Part shown: piece after piece, positions 24,409-32,231 of the stretch | Layout: every line of letters starts with the position of its first letter | How positions within the stretch are numbered: the stretch's first letter is position 1 | Origin: Nocardia alni | Lineage (GTDB): Bacteria; Actinomycetota; Actinomycetes; Mycobacteriales; Mycobacteriaceae | DNA: 36,821 nt | Reading direction: 5' to 3' | NCBI RefSeq assembly: GCF_019038435.1 | Contig: NZ_JAGPOX010000101.1 | Span: 1 to 36,821, forward strand | The notes under the pieces: generated by a model | Seen by the model: the letters and a program-made list of their open reading frames with translations, nothing else | Told to the model about the DNA's origin: nothing | Databases searched by the model: none | Position numbers and translations under genes: made by a program

Positions 24409-24828
24409 TTACGGTCGGGCCCGTGCCGCCGCGCACTCGCAGCAGGTACCGAACACCTCCAGGGTGTGGCTGATGTCGGTGAATCCGTGCTGTCCCGCAA
24501 CGGATTCCGCCCATGCCTCCACCGTCGGCCCCTCCACCTCCACGGTGCGCCCGCAAGTCCGGCACACCAGGTGATGATGATGGCCCTTGGAACACTGCCG
24601 GTACACCGACTCGCCGGTGTCGGTGCGCAGCACGTCCACGATGCCCGCGTCGGCCAGCGACTGCAGAGTGCGATAGACCGTGGTCAGGCCGATGCCCTCA
24701 CCGCGTCGGCGCAGCTCGTCGTGCAGGTCCTGCGCGGACCGGAACTCCTCGATATCGCCGAGGAGCGCGGTGATCGCGCTGCGCTGCCGGGTGCTGCGCA
24801 CACCCACGGTCTTTTCTGCCTGTCCCAC
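24409..24828 (-). CDS. zur: Zinc uptake regulator Zur (Fur family)
   Basis: A 139-residue Fur-family repressor. The winged helix spans about residues 10-75 (TTVYRTLQSLADAGIVDVLR), followed by the dimerisation domain with SKGHHHHLVCRTCG and the terminal CCEC. The structural zinc cysteines are Cys89/Cys92 and Cys129/Cys132, and His83-86 belong to the regulatory site. GTG start at 24828, with GAAGGA upstream, two bases after the arsR stop. The arsR-zur order on the strand opposite uppS matches mycobacterial Rv2358-furB, where the first gene represses the operon at low zinc and Zur represses zinc uptake genes at high zinc. Confidence 0.92.
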   Translation of the reverse strand: MGQAEKTVGVRSTRQRSAITALLGDIEEFRSAQDLHDELRRRGEGIGLTTVYRTLQSLADAGIVDVLRTDTGESVYRQCSKGHHHHLVCRTCGRTVEVEGPTVEAWAESVAGQHGFTDISHTLEVFGTCCECAAARARP

Positions 24829-24830
24829 CG

Positions 24831-25226
24831 TTATCCTTCCTCGGCGTGTGCCACCGCATCCACCACGATGCGGGCGAGATGGTCGTCGACCAACTCGTAG
24901 ATCACCTCGCGGCCGGTGCGCAGGCCGCGCACCACCCCGGCGGATTTCAGGATCCGCAGGTGTTGGCTGACCAGTGGCTGTGTCACTCCCAGGGTGTCGA
25001 CCAGCTCGTGCACGCAGCGCGGCGACTCGCGCAGCTGCAGGACGATGGCGATGCGCACCGGCGCGGCCAGCGCACGCAACAGCTCACCCGCGTTCTCCAG
25101 CACCGGGCGCCCGGGCACGCTGGGTGCGACCGGGGCGCGGTAGGGATACGGGTCGTGCGGAATGGGGGTGGGCGCCTCCACCGCGACGCGGCTACGGCGT
25201 GCGGGTGTGCCGCTGTCGGTGGTCAT
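24831..25226 (-). CDS. SmtB/ArsR-family zinc-responsive repressor
   Basis: A 131-residue ArsR-family winged-helix repressor. The HTH is VTQPLVSQHLRILKSAGVVR. The C-terminal helix carries the alpha-5 zinc site DxH-x10-HxxE exactly: Asp114, His116, His127, Glu130. The N-terminal 40 residues are Pro-rich and outside the fold. ATG at 25226 is preceded by AAGGAG. It is the first gene of the arsR-zur operon and by family precedent is released from its own promoter by zinc, raising Zur production. The promoter and possible operator lie at 25259-25288. Confidence 0.9.
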   Translation of the reverse strand: MTTDSGTPARRSRVAVEAPTPIPHDPYPYRAPVAPSVPGRPVLENAGELLRALAAPVRIAIVLQLRESPRCVHELVDTLGVTQPLVSQHLRILKSAGVVRGLRTGREVIYELVDDHLARIVVDAVAHAEEG

Positions 25227-25258
25227 CGAATGCCAACTCCTTATCGGAAACCGATGCC

Positions 25259-25288
25259 ATTATTAATATGCAAAAGTGCGCATGTCAA
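25259..25288 (-). promoter_or_regulatory. arsR-zur promoter with overlapping dyad
   Basis: On the minus strand a perfect -35 hexamer TTGACA (25283-25288) is followed after 18 bases by AATAAT (25259-25264), one mismatch from the -10 consensus; the start of transcription would lie about 25 bases before the arsR ATG. The spacer holds the dyad ATGC-N8-GCAT, a possible site for ArsR autorepression. Such a near-consensus promoter is unusual in this GC-rich DNA. Confidence 0.6.
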
Positions 25289-25330
25289 CTAGCAACACCG
25301 GCTCTCCTGGACCACAGGTGCTGACCTCGA

Positions 25331-25470
25331 GGAACGAGAACGTGCTGAGTGCGGTCGAGAGGGCGGCAAGCTGCCGGGTACGCCCAGAATCGGCTCGGCA
25401 CACGACTGTCGGCACGCGTGCGGGACCGGCGACGGCACCCAGTCGTGCGCTGAAAACGCGGAGAGGCGGC
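25331..25470 (+). repeat. Dispersed intergenic repeat, copy B
   Basis: 140 bases aligning without gaps to copy A (13679-13818). It lies in the 330-bp gap between the divergent arsR and glyS genes and ends 86 bases before the glyS start. It has one tail unit (GCGCTGAAAACGCGGAGAGG) where copy A has two and a fraction. Both copies point the same way relative to the gene that follows. Confidence 0.8.
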
Positions 25471-25556
25471 TTGGCATACTGCGTGGACCGCTTGTCTGGA
25501 CGCCCGATACCCTGGGACGAATCGCCGTTCACCATTGCAGAGGGAGAGCTCCAGCC

Positions 25557-26948
25557 GTGGCACCCAAGTCGAAGGTCGACACCGTCGCCAATCTTGCCAA
25601 GCGTCGGGGTCTCGTGTTCCCGAGCGGCGAGATCTACGGAGGGACCCGGTCGGCGTGGGATTACGGGCCGTTGGGCGTGGAGTTGAAGGAGAACATCAAG
25701 CGCCAGTGGTGGCGGGCCATGGTCACCAGCCGCGACGATATCGTCGGGTTGGATTCTGCGGTGATTCTGCCGCGCCAGGTGTGGGTGGCCTCGGGCCATG
25801 TCGGCGTGTTCAACGATCCGCTGGTGGAATGCCTGAACTGCCACAAGCGGCACCGGCAGGACCATCTGCAGGAGGCCTACGCCGAGAAGCACAAGGTCCA
25901 GGACCCGGACAGCGTCTCGATGGAGCTGGTCGGCTGTCCGGACTGCGGCACGGTCGGCCAGTGGACCGAGCCGCGCGACTTCAACATGATGCTCAAGACC
26001 TACCTGGGCCCGGTCGAGTCCGAGGAGGGCATGCACTACCTGCGGCCCGAGACCGCGCAGGGCATCTTCGTCAACTACAAGAACGTGGAGACCACCGCGC
26101 GCAAGAAGCCCCCGTTCGGCATCGCGCAGATCGGCAAGAGCTTCCGCAACGAGATCACTCCCGGCAACTTCATCTTCCGCACTCGCGAGTTCGAGCAGAT
26201 GGAGATGGAGTTCTTCGTCAAGCCGGGTGAGGACGAGCAGTGGCATCAGTACTGGATCGACACGCGCAAGGCCTGGTACACCGACCTGGGTATTGATCCG
26301 GAGAACCTGCGCCTGTACGAACACCCGAAGGAGAAGCTCTCGCACTATTCGACCCGCACGGTCGACATCGAGTACCGTTTCCACTTCGTCGGCAGCGAAT
26401 GGGGTGAGCTGGAGGGTGTGGCCAACCGCACCGACTTCGACCTGAAGACGCATTCGGACCATTCCGGCGTCGATCTGAGCTTCTTCGACCAGAACTCCGG
26501 CGAGCGCTACACCCCGTACGTGATCGAACCGGCCGCCGGTCTGACCCGCTCGCTCATGGCGTTCCTGATCGACGCGTATTCCGAAGACGAAGCGCCGAAT
26601 GCCAAGGGCGTCATGGAGAAGCGGACAGTGCTGCGCCTGGACCGCCGGCTCGCGCCGGTGAAGGCCGCGGTACTTCCCTTGTCGCGCAACGCCGATCTGT
26701 CGCCGAAGGCGAAAGACCTTGCCGCGCAGCTGCGCAAGAACTGGAACATCGACTTCGACGACGCGGGCGCCATCGGCCGTCGTTACCGTCGTCAGGACGA
26801 GGTCGGCACGCCGTTCTGCATCACCGTAGACTTCGACACCCTCGAGGATCAGGCGGTGACGGTGCGCGAGCGGGATTCGATGGCGCAGGAGCGGATCGGT
26901 CTGGACCAGGTGGAGGGCTATCTGGCTCAGCGGTTGATCGGATCCTGA
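25557..26948 (+). CDS. glyS: Glycyl-tRNA synthetase (alpha2 type)
   Basis: A 463-residue class II glycyl-tRNA synthetase. Recognisable parts are GLVFPSGEIYGGTRSAWDYG near residues 19-38, a cysteine-rich insertion with CLNCHKRH and CPDCG, motif 2 (GKSFRNEITPGNFIFRTREF), motif 3 (AAGLTRSLMAFLIDAY) and the C-terminal anticodon-binding domain. GTG start at 25557 follows AGGGAGAG at 25541-25548. No T-box leader was recognised upstream; the space holds repeat copy B. Position matches Rv2357c. Confidence 0.95.
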   Translation: MAPKSKVDTVANLAKRRGLVFPSGEIYGGTRSAWDYGPLGVELKENIKRQWWRAMVTSRDDIVGLDSAVILPRQVWVASGHVGVFNDPLVECLNCHKRHRQDHLQEAYAEKHKVQDPDSVSMELVGCPDCGTVGQWTEPRDFNMMLKTYLGPVESEEGMHYLRPETAQGIFVNYKNVETTARKKPPFGIAQIGKSFRNEITPGNFIFRTREFEQMEMEFFVKPGEDEQWHQYWIDTRKAWYTDLGIDPENLRLYEHPKEKLSHYSTRTVDIEYRFHFVGSEWGELEGVANRTDFDLKTHSDHSGVDLSFFDQNSGERYTPYVIEPAAGLTRSLMAFLIDAYSEDEAPNAKGVMEKRTVLRLDRRLAPVKAAVLPLSRNADLSPKAKDLAAQLRKNWNIDFDDAGAIGRRYRRQDEVGTPFCITVDFDTLEDQAVTVRERDSMAQERIGLDQVEGYLAQRLIGS

Positions 26949-27025
26949 GAGTTCCGGCGGAAATAACGGATCGGGAAACACTGTTCGGCTATGTCATAGG
27001 CAGTCATCGCACGAAGGAGCGAGTC

Positions 27026-27946
27026 ATGGCACAGGCAGTGAAGTTCGATCGGTATGGCGGGATCGACGTACTGAACGTGGTCGAGATTCCCGAGCCGGTG
27101 GCGGGGCCGGGGCAGCTCGTGGTGCAGGTTGTCGCGGCCTCGATCAACCCGGGGGAGTGGAAGATTCGCCAGGGTCTGCTGCACGAGCGCTGGCCCGCGA
27201 CGTTCCCGTCCGGTCAGGGCAGTGATTTCGCCGGCCGGGTGGTCGCGGTCGGTGACGGGGTGAGCGGCGTGGCCGTGGGGGACGAGGTGGTCGGATTCAG
27301 CGACGAGCGCTCCAGCCAGGCGACGCATGTGGTCGTCCCGGTCGGTCAGGTGACGCCCAAGCCCGCGGGGCTGTCGTGGGATGTGGCCGGGTCGCTGTAC
27401 GTCGCGGGTACGACGGCGTTTGCGGCGGTGCGTGCGGTGAGCCCGGAGGCGGGGGACACCGTCGTGGTGTCGGGCGCTGCCGGTGGTGTGGGTTCGCTTG
27501 TGGTGCAACTGCTTCGCGCACGCGAGGTAACGGTTGTCGGCATCGCGGGCCCCGGTAACCACGAGTGGTTGCGGTCGGTGGGCGCGGTTCCCGTGGCCTA
27601 CGGTGACGGTCTGGCCGACCGTATTCGCGCCGCCGCGCCCGACGGTGTCGACGCCTTCATCGACACCTACGGTCCGGACTATGTCGAACTGGCCATCGAC
27701 CTGGGGGTCAAGCCGGACCGCATCGACACCATCGCCGATTTCGCGGCCGTGGCGAAGTACGGCGTCAAGGCCGAGGGTAGCGGTGCGGCCGCCACCATCG
27801 ACGTGGTCGCCGGGCTGGCCGATCTCGCCGCCTCGGGCAAGCTCGACGTCCCCATCGCGGGTACATACCCGCTCAGCGAGGTTCGCGCCGCCTACAGCGA
27901 GTTGGAGGCCGGGCACACGCACGGCAAGATCGTCCTGCGTCCTTGA
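27026..27946 (+). CDS. NADPH-dependent quinone-reductase-like MDR oxidoreductase
   Basis: A 306-residue medium-chain dehydrogenase/reductase of the zinc-free quinone oxidoreductase branch. The N-terminal GroES-like domain (VVQVVAASINPGEWKIRQGL) is followed by a Rossmann fold with the nucleotide loop VVSGAAGGVGSLVVQL near residues 148-163; the C-terminal SELEAGHTHGKIVL is typical. No catalytic zinc cysteines are present. ATG at 27026 has GAAGGAG eight bases upstream. An 11-base palindrome CTATGTCATAG (26989-26999) lies just before it and could be an operator. The gene ends in a clear terminator and appears monocistronic. Substrate unknown; small quinones or enones are usual for the family. Confidence 0.88.
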   Translation: MAQAVKFDRYGGIDVLNVVEIPEPVAGPGQLVVQVVAASINPGEWKIRQGLLHERWPATFPSGQGSDFAGRVVAVGDGVSGVAVGDEVVGFSDERSSQATHVVVPVGQVTPKPAGLSWDVAGSLYVAGTTAFAAVRAVSPEAGDTVVVSGAAGGVGSLVVQLLRAREVTVVGIAGPGNHEWLRSVGAVPVAYGDGLADRIRAAAPDGVDAFIDTYGPDYVELAIDLGVKPDRIDTIADFAAVAKYGVKAEGSGAAATIDVVAGLADLAASGKLDVPIAGTYPLSEVRAAYSELEAGHTHGKIVLRP

Positions 27947-27959
27947 TCGGGTCTCGCGT

Positions 27960-27989
27960 GTCGCACCCCGCGTTCGGGCGGGGTGCGAC
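27960..27989 (+). terminator. Terminator after the MDR oxidoreductase
   Basis: GTCGCACCCCGC (27960-27971) and GCGGGGTGCGAC (27978-27989) form a perfect 12-bp GC-rich stem with a GTTCGG loop, starting 14 bases after the stop codon. A weak T/A stretch follows. It should end the oxidoreductase transcript. Confidence 0.75.
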
Positions 27990-28033
27990 CTTGCGAAAAA
28001 GTCCCGACCGCAACGGGTTCACCCGGGGAGGGA

Positions 28034-28048
28034 TCTGGATTATCCAGA
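28034..28048. promoter_or_regulatory. 15-base palindrome, candidate operator
   Basis: TCTGGATTATCCAGA is a perfect palindrome of 7-base arms around a central T. It sits alone in the 239-bp gap before the two-TM protein gene, 138 bases upstream of its start, after the preceding terminator. The size fits a dimeric repressor site. No regulator gene is adjacent. Confidence 0.35.
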
Positions 28049-28185
28049 CATAACCGGCCTCAAACGTCGGCGTCGGAATCCCGCCAACGGCTGTACCGAG
28101 GGTTGAACGCGCAGTATCGTGTGCACGCGAAAGTTTGTGCCGCGCGGGGGTATAGGCGCGACGTGGCGGGTACGGCGAGGGAGAT

Positions 28186-28638
28186 GTGGTGGCCTCAGCG
28201 CGGATGTCGCGCGATCGGCTCGATCGACTGCTCCAATTCTGGGTAGCGCTGGCCGCGTTGGCCGGGCTGGTGATCTTCGGTGTGGCGGCGGTGTCGGCAT
28301 TCGATATTCGCGCCTGGGTGGCCGGGGTGCTGTGCGTGTTGCTCGCGACGCCGTGCGCGTTGATCGTGGCGCTGCACATCGTCGTCGAGGTGGCGGAATA
28401 CGCGCTGGGCCTGTTTCGGGTGATCGGCACCGTGCTGGCGGCGCCGTTCCTGATGATCCCGGGCGTGCGGCAGTGGGTGAATCGAATGTGGTTGCCCGAC
28501 AGTGAATCACATGCAGACGTGGGCCATCCGGAGTGGCGCGACACCATGCCGGATCGGAACTACCCGAATCATCCGTATGCGAATTATCCGCCGCGACAAC
28601 GAAATTACCCGACGCCGCGACCTCGCCCGCCGCGGTGA
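28186..28638 (+). CDS. Two-helix membrane protein with Pro/Tyr/Asn-rich tail
   Basis: A 150-residue protein, unrecognised. GTG at 28186 (or the adjacent GTG at 28189) follows GAGGGAG. Two or three hydrophobic segments cover about residues 18-40, 46-75 and 82-95 (FWVALAALAGLVIFGVAAVS; VLLATPCALIVALHIVVEVA). The C-terminal 45 residues are polar, with NYPNHPYANYPP and a closing run of Pro and Arg, and are probably cytoplasmic and unstructured. It stands between a terminator and the VOC gene. No function can be assigned. Confidence 0.6.
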   Translation: MVASARMSRDRLDRLLQFWVALAALAGLVIFGVAAVSAFDIRAWVAGVLCVLLATPCALIVALHIVVEVAEYALGLFRVIGTVLAAPFLMIPGVRQWVNRMWLPDSESHADVGHPEWRDTMPDRNYPNHPYANYPPRQRNYPTPRPRPPR

Positions 28639-28698
28639 CATTCGAGACACCGGATGCGGCGCCATTCGCGCTGGTGAGAAGAGCGTAGGTTCGCAAGT

Positions 28699-29112
28699 GT
28701 GCACTTGACTCAGATTCGATTGATAGTTGGGGATTTCGCGCGGTGTGTCGAGTTCTATCGGGATGTGGTCGGGTTGCGGCCGCAGGTCGAGGAGCCCGAG
28801 CCGCCGTATGTGGCATTCAAGCCCGAGTTGGGGAGCAGTCTGTGCCTGCATGAGCGGGACGACCTGGATGCCATGCTGGGTGGGGTGTTGCGGGCGGGGA
28901 AGGGCGATACGGCGCTGGTGTCGCTGCGGGTGGACGATCTGGACGACTACCTCTCGGTGATTCGAGCCCGGGGCGCCGAGATCGCCAGTGGGCCGGTCGC
29001 TTTCGGCGATCGTATCCGGTGCGCCTATCTTCGTGACCCGGATGGGAACCTGATCGAGATTCAGCAGTGGCTGGCGACTCGTTCGGGAGAGCCGGTTCCG
29101 CCCGCGAGCTGA
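28699..29112 (+). CDS. VOC-superfamily (glyoxalase I-like) protein
   Basis: A 137-residue protein with the two beta-alpha-beta-beta-beta modules of the vicinal oxygen chelate superfamily: HLTQIRLIVGDFARCVEFYR at the front, and FGDRIRCAYLRDPDGNLIEI near residues 100-119, where the DPDGNLIE motif supplies the usual metal-ligand glutamate. GTG at 28699 has no clear Shine-Dalgarno site. Members include glyoxalase I, dioxygenases and antibiotic-resistance proteins; this one is not assignable further. The next gene, 51 bp on, is a glyoxalase II-like hydrolase, which makes a detoxification pair conceivable. Confidence 0.8.
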   Translation: MHLTQIRLIVGDFARCVEFYRDVVGLRPQVEEPEPPYVAFKPELGSSLCLHERDDLDAMLGGVLRAGKGDTALVSLRVDDLDDYLSVIRARGAEIASGPVAFGDRIRCAYLRDPDGNLIEIQQWLATRSGEPVPPAS

Positions 29113-29163
29113 AACCGGCCGTCCGCGGGGCTGGACCGCGGCGCCGGTGGTTACGATCGAAGA

Positions 29164-29838
29164 GTGATCACGCTGGACGCATATACCGGCCATGTCTCGC
29201 CGGGGTCGAATCCGCAGCAGCGCTCTGTGCCCGGGGCGCACATTGTGAAGATGTCGGTAGGCCCGGTCGACAACAACAGCTACCTGGTGCAGGACACCGC
29301 CACCGGGGCGACCCTGCTCATCGACGCCGCGAACGAGCCCGAACGGCTGCTCGAGCTGGCCGGTCAGGAGGTGTCCGGACAGCTCGAACTGATCGTCACC
29401 ACCCATCAGCACGCCGACCACTGGCAGGGCCTGGAGAAGGTGGCCGCCGAGACGGGCGCCCCCACCGCCGCCCACGAACTGGACGCCGCCCCCCTGCCGG
29501 TTCCGCCGCACCGCCTGCTGGCCGACGGCGAGACGGTCCGGGTCGGCGAACTCGCACTCGAGGCGATCCATCTGCGCGGCCACACCCCGGGCTCGGTGGC
29601 CCTGGCCCTGACCGACGGCGCCGGACAGACGCACCTGTTCACCGGCGACTCCCTGTTCCCGGGCGGGGTGGGCCGCACCAGCACCCCGGAGGATTTCGCC
29701 TCTCTGTATGGCGACGTGACCGGCAAGCTGTTCGCGCGCTACCCGGACGAGACTGTCGTCTACCCCGGCCACGGCGACGACACCACCCTCGGTACCGAGC
29801 GCCCGCATCTCGACGAGTGGCGTGAGCGCGGCTGGTAA
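29164..29838 (+). CDS. Metallo-beta-lactamase-fold hydrolase (glyoxalase II-like)
   Basis: A 224-residue soluble MBL-fold enzyme with all metal ligands: THQHADHW gives His81, His83, Asp85 and His86, then His140 (RGHTPGS), Asp162 (TGDSLF) and His203 (YPGHGD). The short size and the VGPVDNNSYLV entry resemble glyoxalase II/persulfide-dioxygenase-type and other thioester hydrolases. GTG start at 29164. It lies just after the VOC gene on the same strand. Since actinobacteria of this group use mycothiol rather than glutathione, a mycothiol thioester could be the substrate; this is inference. Confidence 0.82.
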   Translation: MITLDAYTGHVSPGSNPQQRSVPGAHIVKMSVGPVDNNSYLVQDTATGATLLIDAANEPERLLELAGQEVSGQLELIVTTHQHADHWQGLEKVAAETGAPTAAHELDAAPLPVPPHRLLADGETVRVGELALEAIHLRGHTPGSVALALTDGAGQTHLFTGDSLFPGGVGRTSTPEDFASLYGDVTGKLFARYPDETVVYPGHGDDTTLGTERPHLDEWRERGW

Positions 29839-30003
29839 CCGAACCGTCGGTGCACGGGCTGGTGAGATATACCACGCGTGTCGCCGGCTCGATGCGCGAT
29901 GGCGAGGCACAGCCATGCCGATCGGCGCAGCGAGCCGGCGCCGACACACGGCGATATCCGGCTCCGCAATCTGGGCGTGATCGAACTTTGGCACACTCGG
30001 GGA

Positions 30004-30696
30004 ATGTCCTGGGCTCCGACTCGTCCCATACCCCGCGTAACGATGCCGAACGGTGATCGTGCGCGCGGGTCGGCGGCCGGACGGTGGGTGCGTCGCCTGA
30101 TCGTCGGGGCGGTGCTGATGGCGCTGGTCCTGGTCCTCGGGACGGCGGTGCGGGTGTGGCAGGTGGCGCGAATCGATGACGACACCCATGCGGACGCGAT
30201 CCTGGTGCTCGGCGCGGCTCAGTACGACGGGACGCCCTCCTCGGTGTTCCAGGCGCGGTTGGGCCAGGCGTATCGGCTGTTCTCCAGGGGCGTTGCGCCG
30301 CTGGTGATCACGGTAGGCGGCAAGCGCCCCGGCGACGCCTACACCGAGGCCGCGGCCGGGAAGATCTATCTGGCCGATCAGGGAATTCCCGCGGACCGGC
30401 TGCTGGCGGTGGAAACCGGTTCGGACACCCTGGAGAGCATCAACGCCGTCGCCACCTCGATGCGCACCCGCGATCTGTCCTCGGTGGTGCTGGTCAGCGA
30501 TCCGTGGCACTCGATGCGCACCCGGACCATGGCGCGCGACGCGGGATTGCGGGCGTGGACCGCGCCGACCCGCACCGGTCCGTCGGTGTACACCCGCGAA
30601 TCGCAGTTCCACGGAATCGCCCGCGAGACTGCGGCATTGCTGTGGTACAAGCTGACGCATTTCCCCGCCGACTTCAAATACACGGCGGAACAATGA
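30004..30696 (+). CDS. YdcF/SanA-like membrane protein (DUF218)
   Basis: About 230 residues. A basic N-terminus and one transmembrane helix (LIVGAVLMALVLVLGTAVRV) lead into a DUF218 domain starting at ADAILVLGAAQYDGTPSSVF, with GTDTLES-like GSDTLESINAVA and VLVSDPWHSMRTRTMARDAG, both characteristic of the family. Such proteins (SanA, ElyC, YdcF) act at the envelope, some in lipid-carrier or peptidoglycan metabolism. ATG 30004 is chosen because an ATG lies close before the helix; ATG 30043 is equally possible and the frame is open further upstream. It precedes dgt by 24 bp and may be co-transcribed. Confidence 0.8.
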   Translation: MSWAPTRPIPRVTMPNGDRARGSAAGRWVRRLIVGAVLMALVLVLGTAVRVWQVARIDDDTHADAILVLGAAQYDGTPSSVFQARLGQAYRLFSRGVAPLVITVGGKRPGDAYTEAAAGKIYLADQGIPADRLLAVETGSDTLESINAVATSMRTRDLSSVVLVSDPWHSMRTRTMARDAGLRAWTAPTRTGPSVYTRESQFHGIARETAALLWYKLTHFPADFKYTAEQ

Positions 30697-30720
30697 GCAT
30701 TCGCCAGGAGCAGTGATGGT

Positions 30721-31980
30721 ATGACCGGCCTGCCCGACGCCTATACGGCGCAGGATCGCGAGCGCATGGTGGCCGAGGAGGCCAAGACCGCGGGCCTGAG
30801 TTGGGCTCCGGTTCCCGAGCGGCGCAGCGACTTCGCCCGCGACCGCGCCCGGGTGCTGCACTCGGCCGCGCTGCGCCGCCTCGCCGACAAAACCCAGGTC
30901 ATGGGCCCGCGCGACGGTGACACCCCGCGCACCCGGCTCACCCATTCGCTGGAGGTCGCCCAGATCGGCCGCAGCATCGCCGACGGCCTGGGCTGTGATC
31001 CGGACGTGGTGGACCTGGCCGGGCTGGCCCACGATATCGGCCATCCGCCGTACGGCCACAACGGCGAACGCGCCCTGGACGAATTCGCCGATGCCTACGG
31101 AGGTTTCGAGGGCAACGCGCAGAACCTGCGGATTCTGACGCGGTTGGAGCCGAAGGTGTTCGGCCCGGACGATACCGAGAGCTTCGGCCTCAACCTGACC
31201 CGTGCGGCCCTGGACGCCACCATCAAATACCCCTGGGGCAGAACGGGTTCGGTGCGCAAGTTCGGCGCCTACGAGCAGGACCGGGAGCGCCTGGACTGGG
31301 TTCGCAAGGGTGCTCCCGAGCGGCGGCAGTGCCTGGAGTCGCAGGTGATGGACTGGTCCGACGACGTGGCCTATTCGGTGCACGACGTCGAGGACGGGGT
31401 GATCGCGGGCCGCATCGACCTGCGGGCGTTGGCCGATCCGGTCGAACAGCGCGCCCTGGCCGACCTCGGTCAGGCCCGCCACCGCGGCATGTCCGACGAG
31501 GACCTGATCGCCGCCGCCCAGCGGCTCTCGGAGCTGCCGGTGATCGCCGCATCGGTCGGCTACGACGGCACCCTGCGTGCCTCGGCCGCCCTGAAGCGAC
31601 TCACCAGCGATCTGGTCGGCCGGTTCGCCACCGCCGCGGTCGAGGCGACCCGGCAGGCGTGCAGCGGCCGGCTGTCCCGCTACAACGCCGACCTCGAGGT
31701 GCCGCCCATCGTCGCCGCCGAGGTCGCGATGCTCAAGACGGTCGCCCTGCGCTACGTGATGTCCGATCCCGCCCACCACCGCCGCCAGGCCACGCAGCGC
31801 GAGCGCATCGCCCTGGTCGCCGACCACCTGCTCACTACCGCCCCGCACGGCCTGGACCCCGTGCTGCTGCCCTGGTGGGAGGAGGCGACCGACGAGGCCG
31901 CGCGGGTGCGCGTGATCGTCGACCAGATCGCGTCGTACACCGAGAGCAGACTCGAGCGCGTTGCCGCTGATATCGGGTAA
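30721..31980 (+). CDS. dgt: Deoxyguanosinetriphosphate triphosphohydrolase-like protein
   Basis: A 419-residue HD-domain dNTPase. The HD metal site is made of His75 (LTHSLEVAQ), His104-Asp105 (LAHDIGHPPYGHNGE) and a later Asp (DWSDDVAYSVHD). The enzyme family hydrolyses dNTP to nucleoside and triphosphate and trims nucleotide pools. ATG at 30721 with CAGGAG upstream. It is followed by dnaG as in mycobacteria (Rv2344c-Rv2343c from memory), which places nucleotide control next to primase. Confidence 0.92.
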   Translation: MTGLPDAYTAQDRERMVAEEAKTAGLSWAPVPERRSDFARDRARVLHSAALRRLADKTQVMGPRDGDTPRTRLTHSLEVAQIGRSIADGLGCDPDVVDLAGLAHDIGHPPYGHNGERALDEFADAYGGFEGNAQNLRILTRLEPKVFGPDDTESFGLNLTRAALDATIKYPWGRTGSVRKFGAYEQDRERLDWVRKGAPERRQCLESQVMDWSDDVAYSVHDVEDGVIAGRIDLRALADPVEQRALADLGQARHRGMSDEDLIAAAQRLSELPVIAASVGYDGTLRASAALKRLTSDLVGRFATAAVEATRQACSGRLSRYNADLEVPPIVAAEVAMLKTVALRYVMSDPAHHRRQATQRERIALVADHLLTTAPHGLDPVLLPWWEEATDEAARVRVIVDQIASYTESRLERVAADIG

Positions 31981-32124
31981 CGGACGCGAACGACGCCGAG
32001 GTTGTGAGGCTAGGCCACAGGAACGGACGGCCACTGTGGTGGCTGCACCCGTTCAGCAACACGATGCAGTCGAATAGATACGCCCCAATCTATGCGGCAC
32101 TATCGCTGCATTGCATCGGCGCTC

Positions 32125-32166
32125 GTGGCTGACAGCCTTCTTGATCGCGATATCGCAGCAGTTGGA
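32125..32166 (+). repeat. Degenerate copy of the dnaG 5' end
   Basis: Bases 32125-32166 match the first 42 bases of dnaG (32232-32273) at 36 of 42 positions, including an identical 15-base core TGATCGCGATATCGC, and start with GTG in the same relation. Translated, it gives VADSLLDRDIAA against VAGRLPDRDIAA. Afterwards the frame diverges, so only the gene's start has been copied. It lies in the 251-bp gap after dgt. Confidence 0.65.
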
Positions 32167-32231
32167 ACGGTTGTCGCTGTGGCCGCCGTTCCAGCGTATC
32201 TACACGATACGACGCAGGCTAGACTCGCTCC

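Noticed and set aside
25300..25556. T-box riboswitch before glyS
   Set aside because: No specifier stem or conserved T-box sequence with terminator was recognised; the region is mostly repeat copy B.
25263..26981. A 572-codon open frame antisense to glyS
   Set aside because: It exactly shadows a well-recognised synthetase gene and extends into repeat copy B; no motif or ribosome site.
28507..32034. A 1175-codon open frame on the minus strand
   Set aside because: It runs antisense to the VOC, MBL, YdcF-like and dgt genes, has low-complexity Arg/His/Gln-rich content and no family similarity; it is the mirror of GC-biased third positions.
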